Positions 25,475 to 37,771 of a stretch of 64,000 bases of DNA are shown here, in pieces. The stretch's first letter is position 1, and every line of letters starts with the position of its first letter. Source of the stretch: Artocarpus heterophyllus (lineage: Eukaryota > Streptophyta > Magnoliopsida > Rosales > Moraceae); assembly GCA_025403435.1 (NCBI GenBank), contig CM046350.1, positions 27,544,938 through 27,608,937 of the forward strand. The letters are read 5' to 3'. A model generated the notes under the pieces. The model had not been told where the DNA came from and ran no database searches. It saw only the letters and a program-made list of their open reading frames with translations. The position numbers and the translations under genes are program-made.

Positions 25475-27378
25475 TGTTGGAAAAGTAATACATAGCGGAA
25501 TTTTAAAAAAAATTTAGACCAGAGTATTTTTTAAAACACAAGTTTGACACACTATATGCATAAATTAACCAGATCTTACTAACCTCGTTTGCTGAAAAGC
25601 TCCTGCAATCTGTGAAGAGTATAACTTTCCAGAAGAGCCTCAACCAACCGGTCTTCTTTGCTATCCTCTATCCATGATTGGTGTGCATGTGGGCACACTC
25701 GTATAGCTCTTCCATAGGTGGCTCTCCTTCCAACCAATCGAGAAATACCCAAAGCTATAGTTTGTGATTTGTGAACAACAGCTCTTTGGGGAGTTTCAGA
25801 GTCTCACTAACAGAATACTCACTCTATATCTCTCAATTGATCTAAATAAAAATAAGTCTCACTCCCTTTTTCCTAGAGGTTGGGCCCAAGGATCAGTCCT
25901 TATCAGATAAGACCTCAAAAATTTGAATTAGAATCAATATTAGATAAAAAATTTTGTCCAAAAACACGTGATCAGAAATCGTTTGGTCGACAGGCTGAAC
26001 TAGCAGATTAGCCTACCAAACTTACTCCATTGGCAAGCCGAACTTAAAGATGGGCCTACCGAACTTACAATAAATGATCCCTATGAATCTTTTATTTCCC
26101 ACCCAAGATTCTAGGGATAGAGCCTCAATTTTAAATCAAATAACCCAATAGAGAAGTTATCTAATTAAAACAGTCATATCTAGATAATCTCTAGTAAAAT
26201 AAATATTCTTGATAATTCAACAAGTTATCTTGAATTTATTTTCACAAAATAAATTCAACTGATAAACAGGCATAAATTATCTGATCCTATCAAATTTTCA
26301 GCTAATCTAATAATTTGACATAAGTCACCAATTATTAAAAAAACATGTTGTATCGTTACAGGATTTTTTATGAGCTAACAAAGGGTAACTGATGGACCTA
26401 TATAGTTCAAGCTCCCGATAATTATGAAACCCAATATCCCAGATATACATTTCATAATTATCAACTTCAACGCTACACCACTAAAAGCTTAGAGCTACAC
26501 TCTCAAACTATATAGAATTACGAAGCCCATATAGCTAAGTCTCCATAACATATCATGATGTATCGTATCCCTATAGGATTATTCACAATCAGCTTAAGGG
26601 TAAATTCTGTCTTACTTTTCTAATTATTTTTATCTTACGTTCCATTATCTCACCATCGAAAAACTTACCATCTAAAGATGGTATACCATTCGGTTACACC
26701 TATGTATCCAAATGGTTGAACGCTCTAGTTTTCCAATTACAGGATAACGCATGTAAGAAGATATCATCTACTCCTGAAGAGGAGCTATGGATTCCATATC
26801 CATAAATAACAGGTCTACGCTATTAAGAGTCATGCCTCCAACATACCAGCATGCATACAAACATAAAATGTATATGTCACCCCATGGTACATCAAAAGAC
26901 ATAAGTCAAGACAACGGGCCCACTATTCATCACAAGATTAAGATGCAATATATATGATTGTCTAAAGTGAATCGATTTGCCATGGCAGTATTATTAATCC
27001 AAATCAATTCACTTTGTGTCCCAATCCAATACATCATCATCTATAACAATGTACCAATGTTTCTATTCATGGAGTCCACCTCCGATGGTCAAGACAAACC
27101 ATCTCCCGTTAGGGATATAGACAACATAACAATTTTTTCATGAATAAAGCACCCAACTTTATTTCCTCGATTACAGATCTTATAATTTAGACCATCACCT
27201 TTAGAATCATGTCTTCCACATAATCTGTCCATCATATGCCTGATTCTAAAGGTATTGACAAATATGAACGTAAAGAGGACAACAATTTCGTATATGAATA
27301 ATAAATAAACTCTTTCTTGATAAAAATGTCTCCAAAAATATATTACATTTTTATTCCTTAAGGCATAAATGCCTAATA
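25475..27378 (-). repeat. 3' LTR of element B
   Basis: On the minus strand it begins TATTAGGCATT (usual TGTTAGACATG) and ends CAACA. It has the GC inverted-repeat array at about 25985-26070 and the conserved hairpin at about 26965-27015. It carries only one unit of the internal tandem repeat that A, C and D have twice. Confidence 0.9.
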
Positions 27379-27429
27379 ATCTCTCACTTGCACTAAGTAA
27401 GTAAATATGATAAATCTCGCATCCCCATA

Positions 27430-28086
27430 GCTTCCACATGCCTCTCGAAGACTCTCCCAGTAAGTGTTTTCTTATATGGATCAGCTAAATTGTCTTAAAA
27501 TGTGATTTTACAAATAGTGGCATGCTCGACTTCTATGAAGTCCTTTATCACATGATACCTCCGATCAATATGCTTACTTTTTTGTGAAACTTGGTTCCTT
27601 AGTATTAGCTACCACTGCTTTGTTATCATAGTACAGTGATACCGCTTTATACATACTAGGAACTACCTCAAGATCCCTAAGGAACTTGTGGAGCCATACT
27701 ATTTCTTTTGAAGCATCACTAGTTACCACATATTTTGCCTCCACCGTTGAATCAGAAGTGCAATCTTGCTTCACACTTCTCCAACTGATGGCACCCTTAC
27801 CTAAAGTAAACACAAAACCAGAAGTCAATCTCCTCGAGTCCATATAGGATTGGAAATCTGAATCAATGTATCATAAAGGAGTTAAGTCCTTACCTAAACA
27901 GACAAGCATATACCATTGAGTCCTTCTCAGGTACTTAAAAATATGCTTGACAGCAACCCAATGGTTCGATCCTGAATCTGCTTGAAATCGACTTACAATC
28001 CCGACTACATAACAAATATCTAGTCGTGTGCAAAGCATAACATACATGAGACTACCCACTGCCGAATCATAAGGCACCTTGTTCAT
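27430..28086 (-). pseudogene. RNase H of element B
   Basis: Minus-strand open stretches are 28086-27871 (VPYDSAVGSLMYVMLCTRLD, connection region) and 27843-27574 (GFVFTLGKGAISWRSVKQDC, AKYVVTSDASKE, LYYDNKAVVANTKEP). The first catalytic Asp block is cut by a stop near 27846. The Glu of the AEY block is Lys here. Inactive. Confidence 0.85.
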
Positions 28087-29180
28087 GTATTCTCTTTCTT
28101 TCTTAGACTTTGGAGAGTCTTTCTCAGAAAGAGCAATTCTAAACCTAGATAGTTGCCCACCTTTCTTGGAATCCTACGTTGCAAACCTTCTGAGAATCTT
28201 ATCTATGTAGTTAGCCTAGGACAAAGCTATAATTCTATTCTTCCTATACCGAAAGATCTAGATTGTAACACCCCCTCATAGACGTCACAATAATCGTTAC
28301 TTTTGCCGTTATTATCATAATTTAGAGATGAACAATTCAAATAAAATACTTATACTTAAATAGATATCCTAGGAAAAGCATGCATAATTTTTTTTTGAAC
28401 AACTTACTGGATTTTCTTCTCTCGCCTCGATTAGCCTAACGAAACACCTTTAGTGTTTGGCTAATCGATCATCTATAGAAACGGTTAGTTTACAATATAA
28501 TCATTTACTAAATTATAGACACACAAAACTTCAAACAATGTTTAAGTCTCTTGAGAACAATCCTTATATATCCAAAATAATTTAACCACATCAGAACAAA
28601 GAAACATAGCATAGTCCTTAAGAAACCACAATTAAAGAAATATTAAAACAACAGTCTATAGAAAATTAAATCAAGTCTTGAATCAACTTTAGTATAGAAA
28701 ATAAAAAATAATTATAACAAAATCATTGTTCAAGTAATTAATTTTTTTTTTGCGTGATTCTGTTTCCAATCCAACACTCCTAGCACACACTCCCGTCTCC
28801 GTCCTCCACCTATGCCATATGTCTTTTACCTTTGTTTGCAACATGATGTAAACTAAGTAAGCTTAAGCTTAGTAAGTACACTTTCTTATCTCACAACATA
28901 AAACATTTCATAAAAAAATAATTACATAATATCATAATCATAATCATAGTAGTGCACATGGCATAAGTTTATATAGAACATATCTTTGCAATTACATTTC
29001 CAGATTAAAACATCATTCATTTTATCTTTAAGGCCTAAATGTTGCACCATAAACATAAACATCATAGGCGTGCCGTCATGTGAGGAGTGGGGTAGCAAGT
29101 CTCAAACCAAACATAACAAGTCCAACTTTTGGGACATCATAAACATAAACTAGGGTGTGCAATACTTAATTAAGTGACAC

Positions 29181-32100
29181 TGTAATGATCAAGGAAAAAT
29201 TCATTAATAAAATCTAATATTTAATTGGATTTGATTAATGAATTTACCCTCATAAATGATATTTTTGTAAAAATTATGATAAAATACAGAATACAGTGTT
29301 AATAGGAAGTTCCACTGTAAATTTGTTACGATGTTGGATATTTACAAATATAGATTTTGTTGGTTTAAATACTCAAAAATTTGTAAATAATATCCATAAA
29401 ATGAATTTTATATCACAATTAATTGTAGAATTGTGATATAAATGGATGGGTAACCAAGGTATAAATAAGATAGAAAGTTTGCCAAAACCCTAAGCTAGTG
29501 CAAAAAGGGGTCGAGCGGTATAGTTATACTGCTAAGTGAAAACACAGATATAAGAAATGCTATGTTTGGCTTCCAAAAATAAATCAAAGATAAAGTAAAA
29601 TATTTTCAATAGTCTAAGAACATGTTTTTTACCAGTTTCACCATGACAGTATAAGAAAAATATTGTGTGGGAAAAAATTATACTGTGTAAAATTTTGGGG
29701 CCCACCAAGTTGACACCCATTGGAATCTTTTTGGGCTACCATGCCATAAAAGGTGGCCCAATCACAATTAGCCACCTTAGTAAACCACTTGATTACTTAA
29801 TGAGCCACCATATTAGGATAAGCTTGGTTAAAAGCTTAAACAAGCCAATTTTTTTTCATTTTCTCCTCCCTTCACCCCACGACGGCCATAGAAGCATTTC
29901 CCCAAAAATTTTCCAGCTTTAAATCTTTGCAAAATTGGCCCCAATTGAGTTCAAGAAGTAAATTTCAAGGGATTTTATTAACTTTTGAGGTAAAAATCTA
30001 AACTTTTTTTCAAGTTCTCCTATGGTTTTTCTTGGATTAAGTGGGGAATTTTATTCAAGGTATTCTTATGTGAAAAATGGTTAGGAAAAGTTTCAAAGGA
30101 TCCCTTGGAAAGGCTAGAATCACAAATTTTTCTTTAGGTAAGTTCTAATTTCTCAAACTTATGGTTTATTTGGTTTTTGTTTTAATTTTTATTATTTCAA
30201 AAGGCATGTGGGTATTCAAGTAAGAGAATGGTTGAACTTCTTGAGTATGTGGTTTATGATGTGATGGTGTTGTTGAAATTTGGATTTAAATGTGAAAATT
30301 TTGGGTTTATGTAAAATAGGTTAGTTTTGTAATTTTTGATGCTAGTTATGAAAAGAATGGTGATTTGGCATGAAAATAATTTTAGAAAATGTTGAATCTA
30401 CCTTCATAGTGGCTAGAATACTGTTTTAAAACTGATTTTTACAAAAATGACCCAAGGACTAAATTGCAAAGAAAAAGTTTTTCTCGACAGATTTGAAAAA
30501 TGACCAAAAAACCCTTGTATAGTGGAAATTTCAAAAAAATTAAAACATGAAAGTTGTAGATCTTGACGAAACTATTATAAAATGTGGACAGTTCATCGAA
30601 AATTGCGTTCGTTTGTGAGATATTAATTTTACAAAAATTTATTAAAATTAGAAAAATTTTAAAACGACTAAAATGTCATTTTGCAAAAGGATTTTAGATA
30701 TGGTATTTTGAGCAAATATGATCCTTATGAAAAATAAAAAATTATGGTTTAAAGAGATTATTTTTGGTCTGGGGCTAAAACGTCAAAATTTTCAAGTAAG
30801 GAACAAAATTGCAAAGTTTCATTAAAATGGGACATTAATGCAAAATAAGGAGACCAGACACCCGAGGGTATTGTTTAAAAATTAATAAGCAACAATTTTC
30901 GTTAAATAGCAAAATCGAGCTCGTGAAATCTAGAAAGGCCCATCGAGGGCAAAATAGTCATTTGTCCCCAAGTGACCCAAACTGCTCTGAAACGTTCTAA
31001 ATAGGAAAAGGGATTCCTAATAAGATTTTCGCCCTTCGTTAGAAACGATAAGGTAGAATAAGATAAGGGAAAGAAAATCCAAGATCATTAGAGCTATAGA
31101 CGGGTATATAGCCAGTCTATTGATTAAAGAATGTTTTGTATTAATGCGCAAGACCAAATAGTGAAAATGTGGCTAATAGCATTATAATTGGCCAAACAGG
31201 ACCCTAGCAGATTAGGAAAAGAGGACTAAGAACAGCTAGCACAATAGCCTAGTCACGTAAGTACCCATCGTACTTACAGTATAGAATTGTAAGTATAGAA
31301 TATGATATATATATATACATATATAATATATATACATGTGTGTATATCATGATGCATACCTATGTGTATATTTAAATGTGTACTTGTGAGTATATAAAAT
31401 AAGTACCCGTGCGTATATTATGTCGTATACTTGTGTGTATATAGATGTATATTTGTGAGTATATAAAATATGTACCTATGTGCACTAAACAGTAGAAGAG
31501 TATTTAAGTTTTGTATATAATATGTGAATATGATCTCATGCATGGTATGATAACTACAATAATTGGACTGGTAAATACACCACCAATAATAAGAAGAGTG
31601 TCATACCGACTCCTAACTCAAAGGGAGTTAAAGGTTATGATATGGTCTCGGTGTCATGTAGACCTATGTGCATAATGGTACGAACACTTGGGCCCTAGCT
31701 GAAGATAAGACATGATAAGGATAAAGAATGTTCATAAGAAAGCATAATTGGAACATTCATTTTAGTGAATGTTGCATGTGGGCCGTGTTTGGAACTTACT
31801 GAACGTAAGCTTACTTAGTATTTCATGCTATAGGTATTCCCACTAAAAGGTCAAAATAAATTCACTGATGAGCTGGCGGAGGGATATGAGTAATTTGCGG
31901 AACTGGGTATGCGTGCCGCCAGAGACATGTTTCTGCTGTAATATATTTTAAGTTATTTTGGAATGTGTTGTATAAAAGCTGTAACATGGTTAAGTAAGAC
32001 AAAATCTCTATCGAAAATATTTAGCAAACAATATTATAAAAGAAAGTTTGTTTATGTAAATATATGTATATGTTTATATTTTGAAGGTTGCTAAAATCTG

Positions 32101-32213
32101 CATGTGTAATATGTGTTAAAAAAAAAAGAAAAAAAAGAATATTCTTAAGTTTTTCATCTATACGTAAGTAAGAAAAGTGTTTTATCACAGCCCAAAAAAG
32201 GCGAGTTATGACA
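29181..32213 (+). mobile_element. Second gypsy-type solo LTR, nested in the first
   Basis: A 3.03-kb segment begins TGTAATGATC and ends GTTATGACA. It has a TATA box (29460-29467) preceded by a perfect inverted repeat, a leader containing CTTTAGGTAAGTTC like a 5' splice site (about 30132), and GTATGCGTGCCGCC near the 3' end. Flanks are GACAC and AATAC, differing by two transitions, consistent with a decayed 5-bp duplication. No coding domain is present. The boundaries are inferred from the terminal motifs. Confidence 0.55.
29409..29467 (+). promoter_or_regulatory. Hairpin and TATA box of the inner gypsy-type LTR
   Basis: Perfect 12-bp arms TATATCACAATT (29409-29420) and AATTGTGATATA (29429-29440) enclose an 8-nt loop. 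TATAAATA follows at 29460-29467. Confidence 0.65.
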
Positions 32214-32214
32214 A

Positions 32215-32218
<4 letters not shown>

Positions 32219-32247
<29 letters not shown>
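32219..32247. repeat. (AT)n microsatellite
   Basis: About 13 AT units lie just beyond the right end of the inner solo LTR. Confidence 0.85.
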
Positions 32248-34329
32248 AGCTTTCTTTGAAAAACTATCATAAACAAAAAAAAAAAAAAAACCATGAACAC
32301 AAAACAACCTTAGGAAAATTCATCATAAAGGGGTCTTGAAATAAGAATATTAGATCACAAAACTTTACTTCTAAAACATTGCTTAGCATTTTCATAAATT
32401 TTATCATGTGCAGGTAAGAATATACTTACTTGTCTCGCTTGTTTACTAAATCTTAACTTGGGTGACGTTGCTACGGTTCTTGATGTGCTCGCCCTTTAGA
32501 GTGTTCATGTCAATCATTTTTATAATACATAAAATTAATATTCCTCCTCATAATATCGTTTAATACTATATTACATCATCATATATCATTCTTAACAAAG
32601 CAAAGCATCTTTGAGTCACAAACATGCACTTAAAGTCAAGAAACATAAAGATAGAAAACTTGACCTTTAATGACTTGGAGAAATTAATCTCAACTTATAA
32701 GCATGAATAAAGTGTAAGAATTATTCCATAACATAGCTACCATATATAAATATCACTCCAATTTTCTTCTCTTGAAAATATTAATCTAAAATATCTTTTT
32801 TCAATTTTTAAAACATTCAAGTAAATCTACCAATAATAAAAACCGTCTGACCTTTAAGGATTCATAACCCTATTCCTTCAATTCACACTCAATTAAAGCA
32901 CAAAAATTTATAGGAATAAAGTTGACATATATATATAAAGCCTAGATTTTTCTTTAGCCATAAAAATTCCATTTGATTATTAAAATAAATCACATATTCA
33001 ATACCATAAAATCTGCTAGCAAAGTGTTGGCAGTGAGCAGTCCTAATTAAAAGTTATTTATTAAATTATTTATGTCATAAAATAATTTATAAAAATTATT
33101 GCCTATTATAGACACATAAAATAATAACATATCCAAAATTTAGCTTTAAATAGATATGGAGCAATTCAAAACACATGTTCGAATTTAGAGTTAATATTAA
33201 CATTAGACATGCTAGACAGCGAACAAGTTCCATTCAAACTTTTTTATAAAATTAAATATGTATGATATGCTTCTAAAATTTTTATATGACATGGTTAACA
33301 TATAAATATCTCATACTATCATTGAACATCACCTTATCATGTAATAACATCAAGAATCACAAAATCACAATTTTTGAACCCAGGGCATAATTCCAAAAAG
33401 TAGGCAAAATGACCTTTATTCACTTAAAAATTCATAATAATTTCATCTTAACACCAACTTAAAAAACTAGTGGCATTAGAAACTAGACTCAGAAACAAAG
33501 AATTTGATATATTACATGCTATTTTGACAATAATTTGCGTGAAGAAAAACTCCTCGAAATTCAGTCTAAATTTGAGGTCCGTGTAAAACTGCATAGCTTT
33601 CAAGGCCAACTTTGAAAAATCATAACTATTTAATGAAAACTCCAATTCAGGCGATTCAAAAGCCAAACGAAAGCTTAAGATGTTGAGTATTTGGGGAAAA
33701 TATAAGAAAAATATAAACAGAGCCATACAGAATTGAAAATTACTAGAATACAACAGTTGTCAGGTGTTTATATGAAAAGTACACATAAGGCATCCAAAAA
33801 AATTCAATACCAATCCATAACCTAATAAAACCTCAATTAAAAATGTAAACACATAATTAACATGATACTAATTGACAGTAAAATATACCCATAAAGATCT
33901 ACATAATAAAAATATGAAAATCTATGATACTTCCAATCTAGAGTTTAATAAGAGGTTAGTCAAAACAATCAAATCATTAACTCTTTTCAATCACCAACTA
34001 ATATGAAATACATATGATGATAGTAATAATTCTAATACTAATATAATAAACCAAAACATTAAACAAACAAGTTAAATGATTTATACACTTACCAAGATGA
34101 ACGTAATTAGGGAGATTACAAATCTTGATAAAGCTACAGAAAACCAAGCATGAAGTTAATCAGTAGGGAAAGAATGCAGTATGACTCTAAGGTTACTATT
34201 AGGAGGCTTTTATATAGATTTTATGTATGGACTAAAACCCTAAGAAACTTTTTTTTTTTACAAGGCAAGCTGCCGTTTCTTTCATTTACTCTTAACGTAT
34301 ATATATAAAATATTATAATTTTTTTTAAA

Positions 34330-34500
34330 CATAAACGTATATTTATACTTAATATATAATAAAATATAATATAATATATAATATAATATATAATATAAAT
34401 AATAATATTAACCTACAGTTATATATAATATAATATAATATGATAAAATAAATATAATATAATAATGTAATATAATATAATTATAATACAAAATTATTTA
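34330..34500. repeat. ATAAT-type low-complexity tract
   Basis: About 170 bp is built almost only from TATAATATAATA-like units, within the upstream part of the minus-strand gypsy-type LTR. Confidence 0.8.
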
Positions 34501-34955
34501 TACACAACAATAATATTAACTCCCATAACCCTCAAAAATATTAATTTTCACATTTTTTTCTTGGACACATTATATCATTTAGTTTCTTAATGCCATTATA
34601 TAAAAAAATACTACACATGTAATTATCATGACGTTGTTAATATTATAAAAATAAAAAAACATGCAACAAAATTCATGTTATCATCAAGAATATAACTTTA
34701 AGACATACATAACTCTAAAGCATTATAAAGATTATAAATTTAGAGGAAGTTAAAACCCTTAAAAAAATAAATACTTTAATTTTATTATCACTTTTGACAT
34801 GAATATCCCAAGCACATCGATCCCACATGGCCGTCATTGCGATATTGCTAAATAAAAAGTTAATTTACTTAACATAAATAATAATAGCGCTAAAATATCT
34901 CATTCTAACGTTAATTTAACATAAGTGTCCATAGAAGAAAATGATGGGTGTTACA

Positions 34956-35640
34956 TGGATACCTAAAACAAAATTAGCCTTACCTAAATCCTTCATATCA
35001 AATTGCTTGGTCAACTATAATTTGACCAATGATAACGCCCCAACGTCATTGCCAATTAACAGAATGTCATCTACATAGAGTAGTAGAAAAACCACTTTCC
35101 TATCCTTAATATGTTTGTATAGACATGGTTCGTCCACATTTTATCTGAACCCATAAGTCTTGATCACTTGATCATGTTACAAGAATGGGAAGGCTGCTTA
35201 AGTCCATATATTGACTTTAGCAGCTTACAAACCTTACCCTTTGACCCTTGGCCTTGAACCCATCTAGTTGTTCCATATAAATGGACTCATCAAGATAGAC
35301 ATCTAGAAAAGTCGTCTTCACATCCATTTGCCAAACCTCGTAATCAAGGGTGACAGCTATGGACAAGAGAATTGGATGAACTTAAGCATGGCTACAGTTG
35401 AAAAGGTTTCCTCATAATCGATTCCTTCCTTTTGCGTGTATCCCTTAGCTACCAATCTAGCCTTAAAGGTTTTGATCTTTCCATCCACTCCTCTCTTTCT
35501 CTTGTAGATCCACTTACACCCTATGGGTTTTACCCTTTTGGGAAGATCCACAAGCTTCCAGACCCAACTAGTTTTCATAGACTTCATCTCTGTGTTCATG
35601 GCCTCTATCTAGAGTTTCAAATTAATATCCACCATAGCCC
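34956..35640 (-). pseudogene. Reverse transcriptase of element B
   Basis: The N-terminal part is open at 35599-35357 ([52 protein letters not shown]). The catalytic YVDD box is preserved near 35075-35085 on the minus strand. Stops and frameshifts occur between them (for example near 35330-35345 and 35145). Confidence 0.85.
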
Positions 35641-35649
35641 TGCGTAAGT

Positions 35650-36841
35650 GTAAAAATCCCTATCATGTTCATCCAGTTCAGCCAAGAAAGCCTCACCATT
35701 GAACATATACCTCTCAGATTAACACCCGATCTTCCTACTACGTCGAAGCCCCTTAGATTGTTGTTTGGGTTCATTTGGTTTTTCCACACTAATTGGAACG
35801 GTTTCATTTGGAACCCCTAGAGTGATTGAATCACTCCTCAACTCCTCAAGCACCACTTTGCTTCGAGGGTTAAAGTCATTCATATAACTTTCCTCAAGGA
35901 AAGTTACATTAGTTGAAACCATGACTTTATTTTCCTTTGGGTTATAAAAATAACCCCTTTAGTCCCTTTTAGATATCCCACAAATATGCAAACTTTTGAA
36001 TGTGCTTCTAACTTATTCGTATCCCTAAACAGGACATGAGCTAGACATCCCTTATGCGAATATGGTTTAAGGTTTTCTTCCTACCCGTCCATAACTCGTG
36101 AGGAGTTTTAGGAACCAATTTTGAAGGCACATTATTGAAAAGATAACAAGCAGTTTGTAGTGTATATCCCTAAAAGGACAAAGGCAATGATGAATAACTC
36201 ATCATGGAACTGACCATGTCCAACAAAGTCCTATTTCTTCTGTCAGCCATGCCATTTTATTGCGGAGTGCCTAGCGCAGTCAAATGGAATAAAATCTCAT
36301 TCTTTAATAAGTGTCCCAAGAAGTCATCAGAAAGGTATTAACCACCTTGATCAGATCGAAGTGTCTTCATGGGTCTACCTAATTGTTTTTCCACTTCAGC
36401 CCAAAACTCCCTAAACTTGTCATGAGTTTCACTTTTGTGTTGCATTAGGTATACATACCCATACCTTAAGTAATCATCAATAAAAGTGACGAAGTACTCA
36501 TACCCTCCTCGTGCCCTGATATTTATAAGTCTGTAAACATCACTATGCACAAGTTTTAGAACCCCTTCAGCCCTATTGCCTTCAGTCCCAAATGGTCTTT
36601 TGGTCATTTTACCCACCAAACAAGATTCACATTATAGTTTAGATTCCACCTTTAAGTGACTTAAAGCTCTATCCCTTACCAACCTTTGAATCCTGTTCAG
36701 GTTAATATGACCTAGTCGTAAATGCCAAAGATAAGTCTTATTAGAGTGAGAAGTTTTAAGTCTTTTGGAGTTATTATCATTCATCTCAGCATTAAGTAGT
36801 AAGTCCATCTTAGGTTTGATAAAATAGAAATTATTTTGCAT
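35650..36841 (-). pseudogene. Integrase of element B
   Basis: The zinc-domain part ([17 protein letters not shown]) is in the stretch 36841-36632, with a stop before the Cys pair. The core stretch 36619-36338 keeps the first two catalytic Asp residues (HSDV and LRSDQGG). The Glu position reads GMADRRNRT, so Glu is Asp, and a stop interrupts the QQNG block near 36270. C-terminal fragments (STNVTFLEESYMNDF) continue to about 35650. Confidence 0.87.
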
Positions 36842-37771
36842 CCATCCAGAATAGATTAAAAGAAACCAAATAAGAGTCTTTAAATAAACAAGCTACAGAA
36901 ATTAAATTCCTTTTAAGTTTAGGAACATAAAAACAATCTCATAAAATTAAATTCCTATGATTATCCAAATACAGATGGATGTCTCCCACTGTTTCAGCTA
37001 AGACCAAGGATCCATCGTCCATCTGAAGCGTGAAGTCTTCACGAAGCAGACTTCTCGTTTCTTTGAACCCTTGCAGAGAAACACAAACATGATTAGTTGC
37101 TTTGGAATCTATGACCTAGGTGTCATTGGATTCCTTAACTAAACAAGTTTCAACAACCAGAAGATCACACCTACCTCCTCAGGAAATTAAGTCCTTACAA
37201 TTCTTTTTAATGTGCCTAACCTTCCCATAGAAGAAGCACTTGAGCTTCTTTGGGTTCTTCTTTTTCTTCTTCTTGTTCTTGTCATTTACAGGAATAGAAG
37301 ACTTCCCCTTCTTGGCCTGTTGCTTCTTTCTATTCCCTGGGTTAGGATTAGAACTAGATGTAGCCGTCAAGTTGACCTCTCCACTAGTAAGAGATTCCCT
37401 GATCAGTAGTTCAAACTCTTGTAACTGTTTCATTAACTCAATCAATGTCATATCCTGCCTATTGCTTAAATTAAATGTAACTCTAAATGGAATAAATTCC
37501 TTAGATAGAGTCTTAAAGACCATAGTCATATGAGTTTCAACATCGATGTCAGCTCCATTGGTTTAAGCCTTAGTGAGGCAACCAATGACTAACATCATAC
37601 GCTCCTTTATAGATGTCCCTAGTCTTTGTTTGCAGTTCAAGAGTTTTCGAAGTGCCCTTTGCTGTTTGTTAGGGCCTGGCTTTCAAACATGTCTTCCAGA
37701 TTATTCAAGATCTACTTAGCAATCTCATAATCTTCATGTTGAGCTTGCAGCATGTTATTCATGCTGGCCAT
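36842..37771 (-). pseudogene. gag: Gag C-terminal half and protease of element B
   Basis: The minus-strand stretch 37529-37179 carries the C-terminal Gag. Its zinc knuckle has lost a cysteine (CFFYGKVRHIKKNC). The protease site (37109-37098) reads Asp-Ser-Lys instead of Asp-Ser-Gly. Stops interrupt around 37560 and 37120. The frame is cut at 37771 by element C and continues at 47060. Confidence 0.87.

Larger units (their letters stand above)
28264..34955 (-). mobile_element. Gypsy-type solo LTR inserted in element B
   Basis: The segment begins TGTAACACCC and ends GGGTGTTACA (10-bp inverted ends) and is flanked by TAGAT (28259-28263) and TGGAT (34956-34960), a 5-bp duplication with one difference. 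Element B's reverse transcriptase resumes exactly across it. No pol gene is found inside, so it is a solo LTR of about 3.65 kb once the inner insertion is removed. On the minus strand a TATATAAAAG box (about 34208-34217) supports orientation. Long LTRs starting TGTAACACC are common in plant Ty3/gypsy chromoviruses (family assignment inferred). Confidence 0.75.

Noticed and set aside
33448..33753. 101-codon hydrophobic minus-strand frame in the outer gypsy-type LTR
   Set aside because: No pol or gag similarity, low-complexity composition, and it lies within an LTR.
28264..34955. 10-bp inverted ends considered as a DNA transposon
   Set aside because: The TG...CA ends, 5-bp target duplication and promoter layout fit an LTR better. 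No transposase is present, and LTRs often have short inverted ends.
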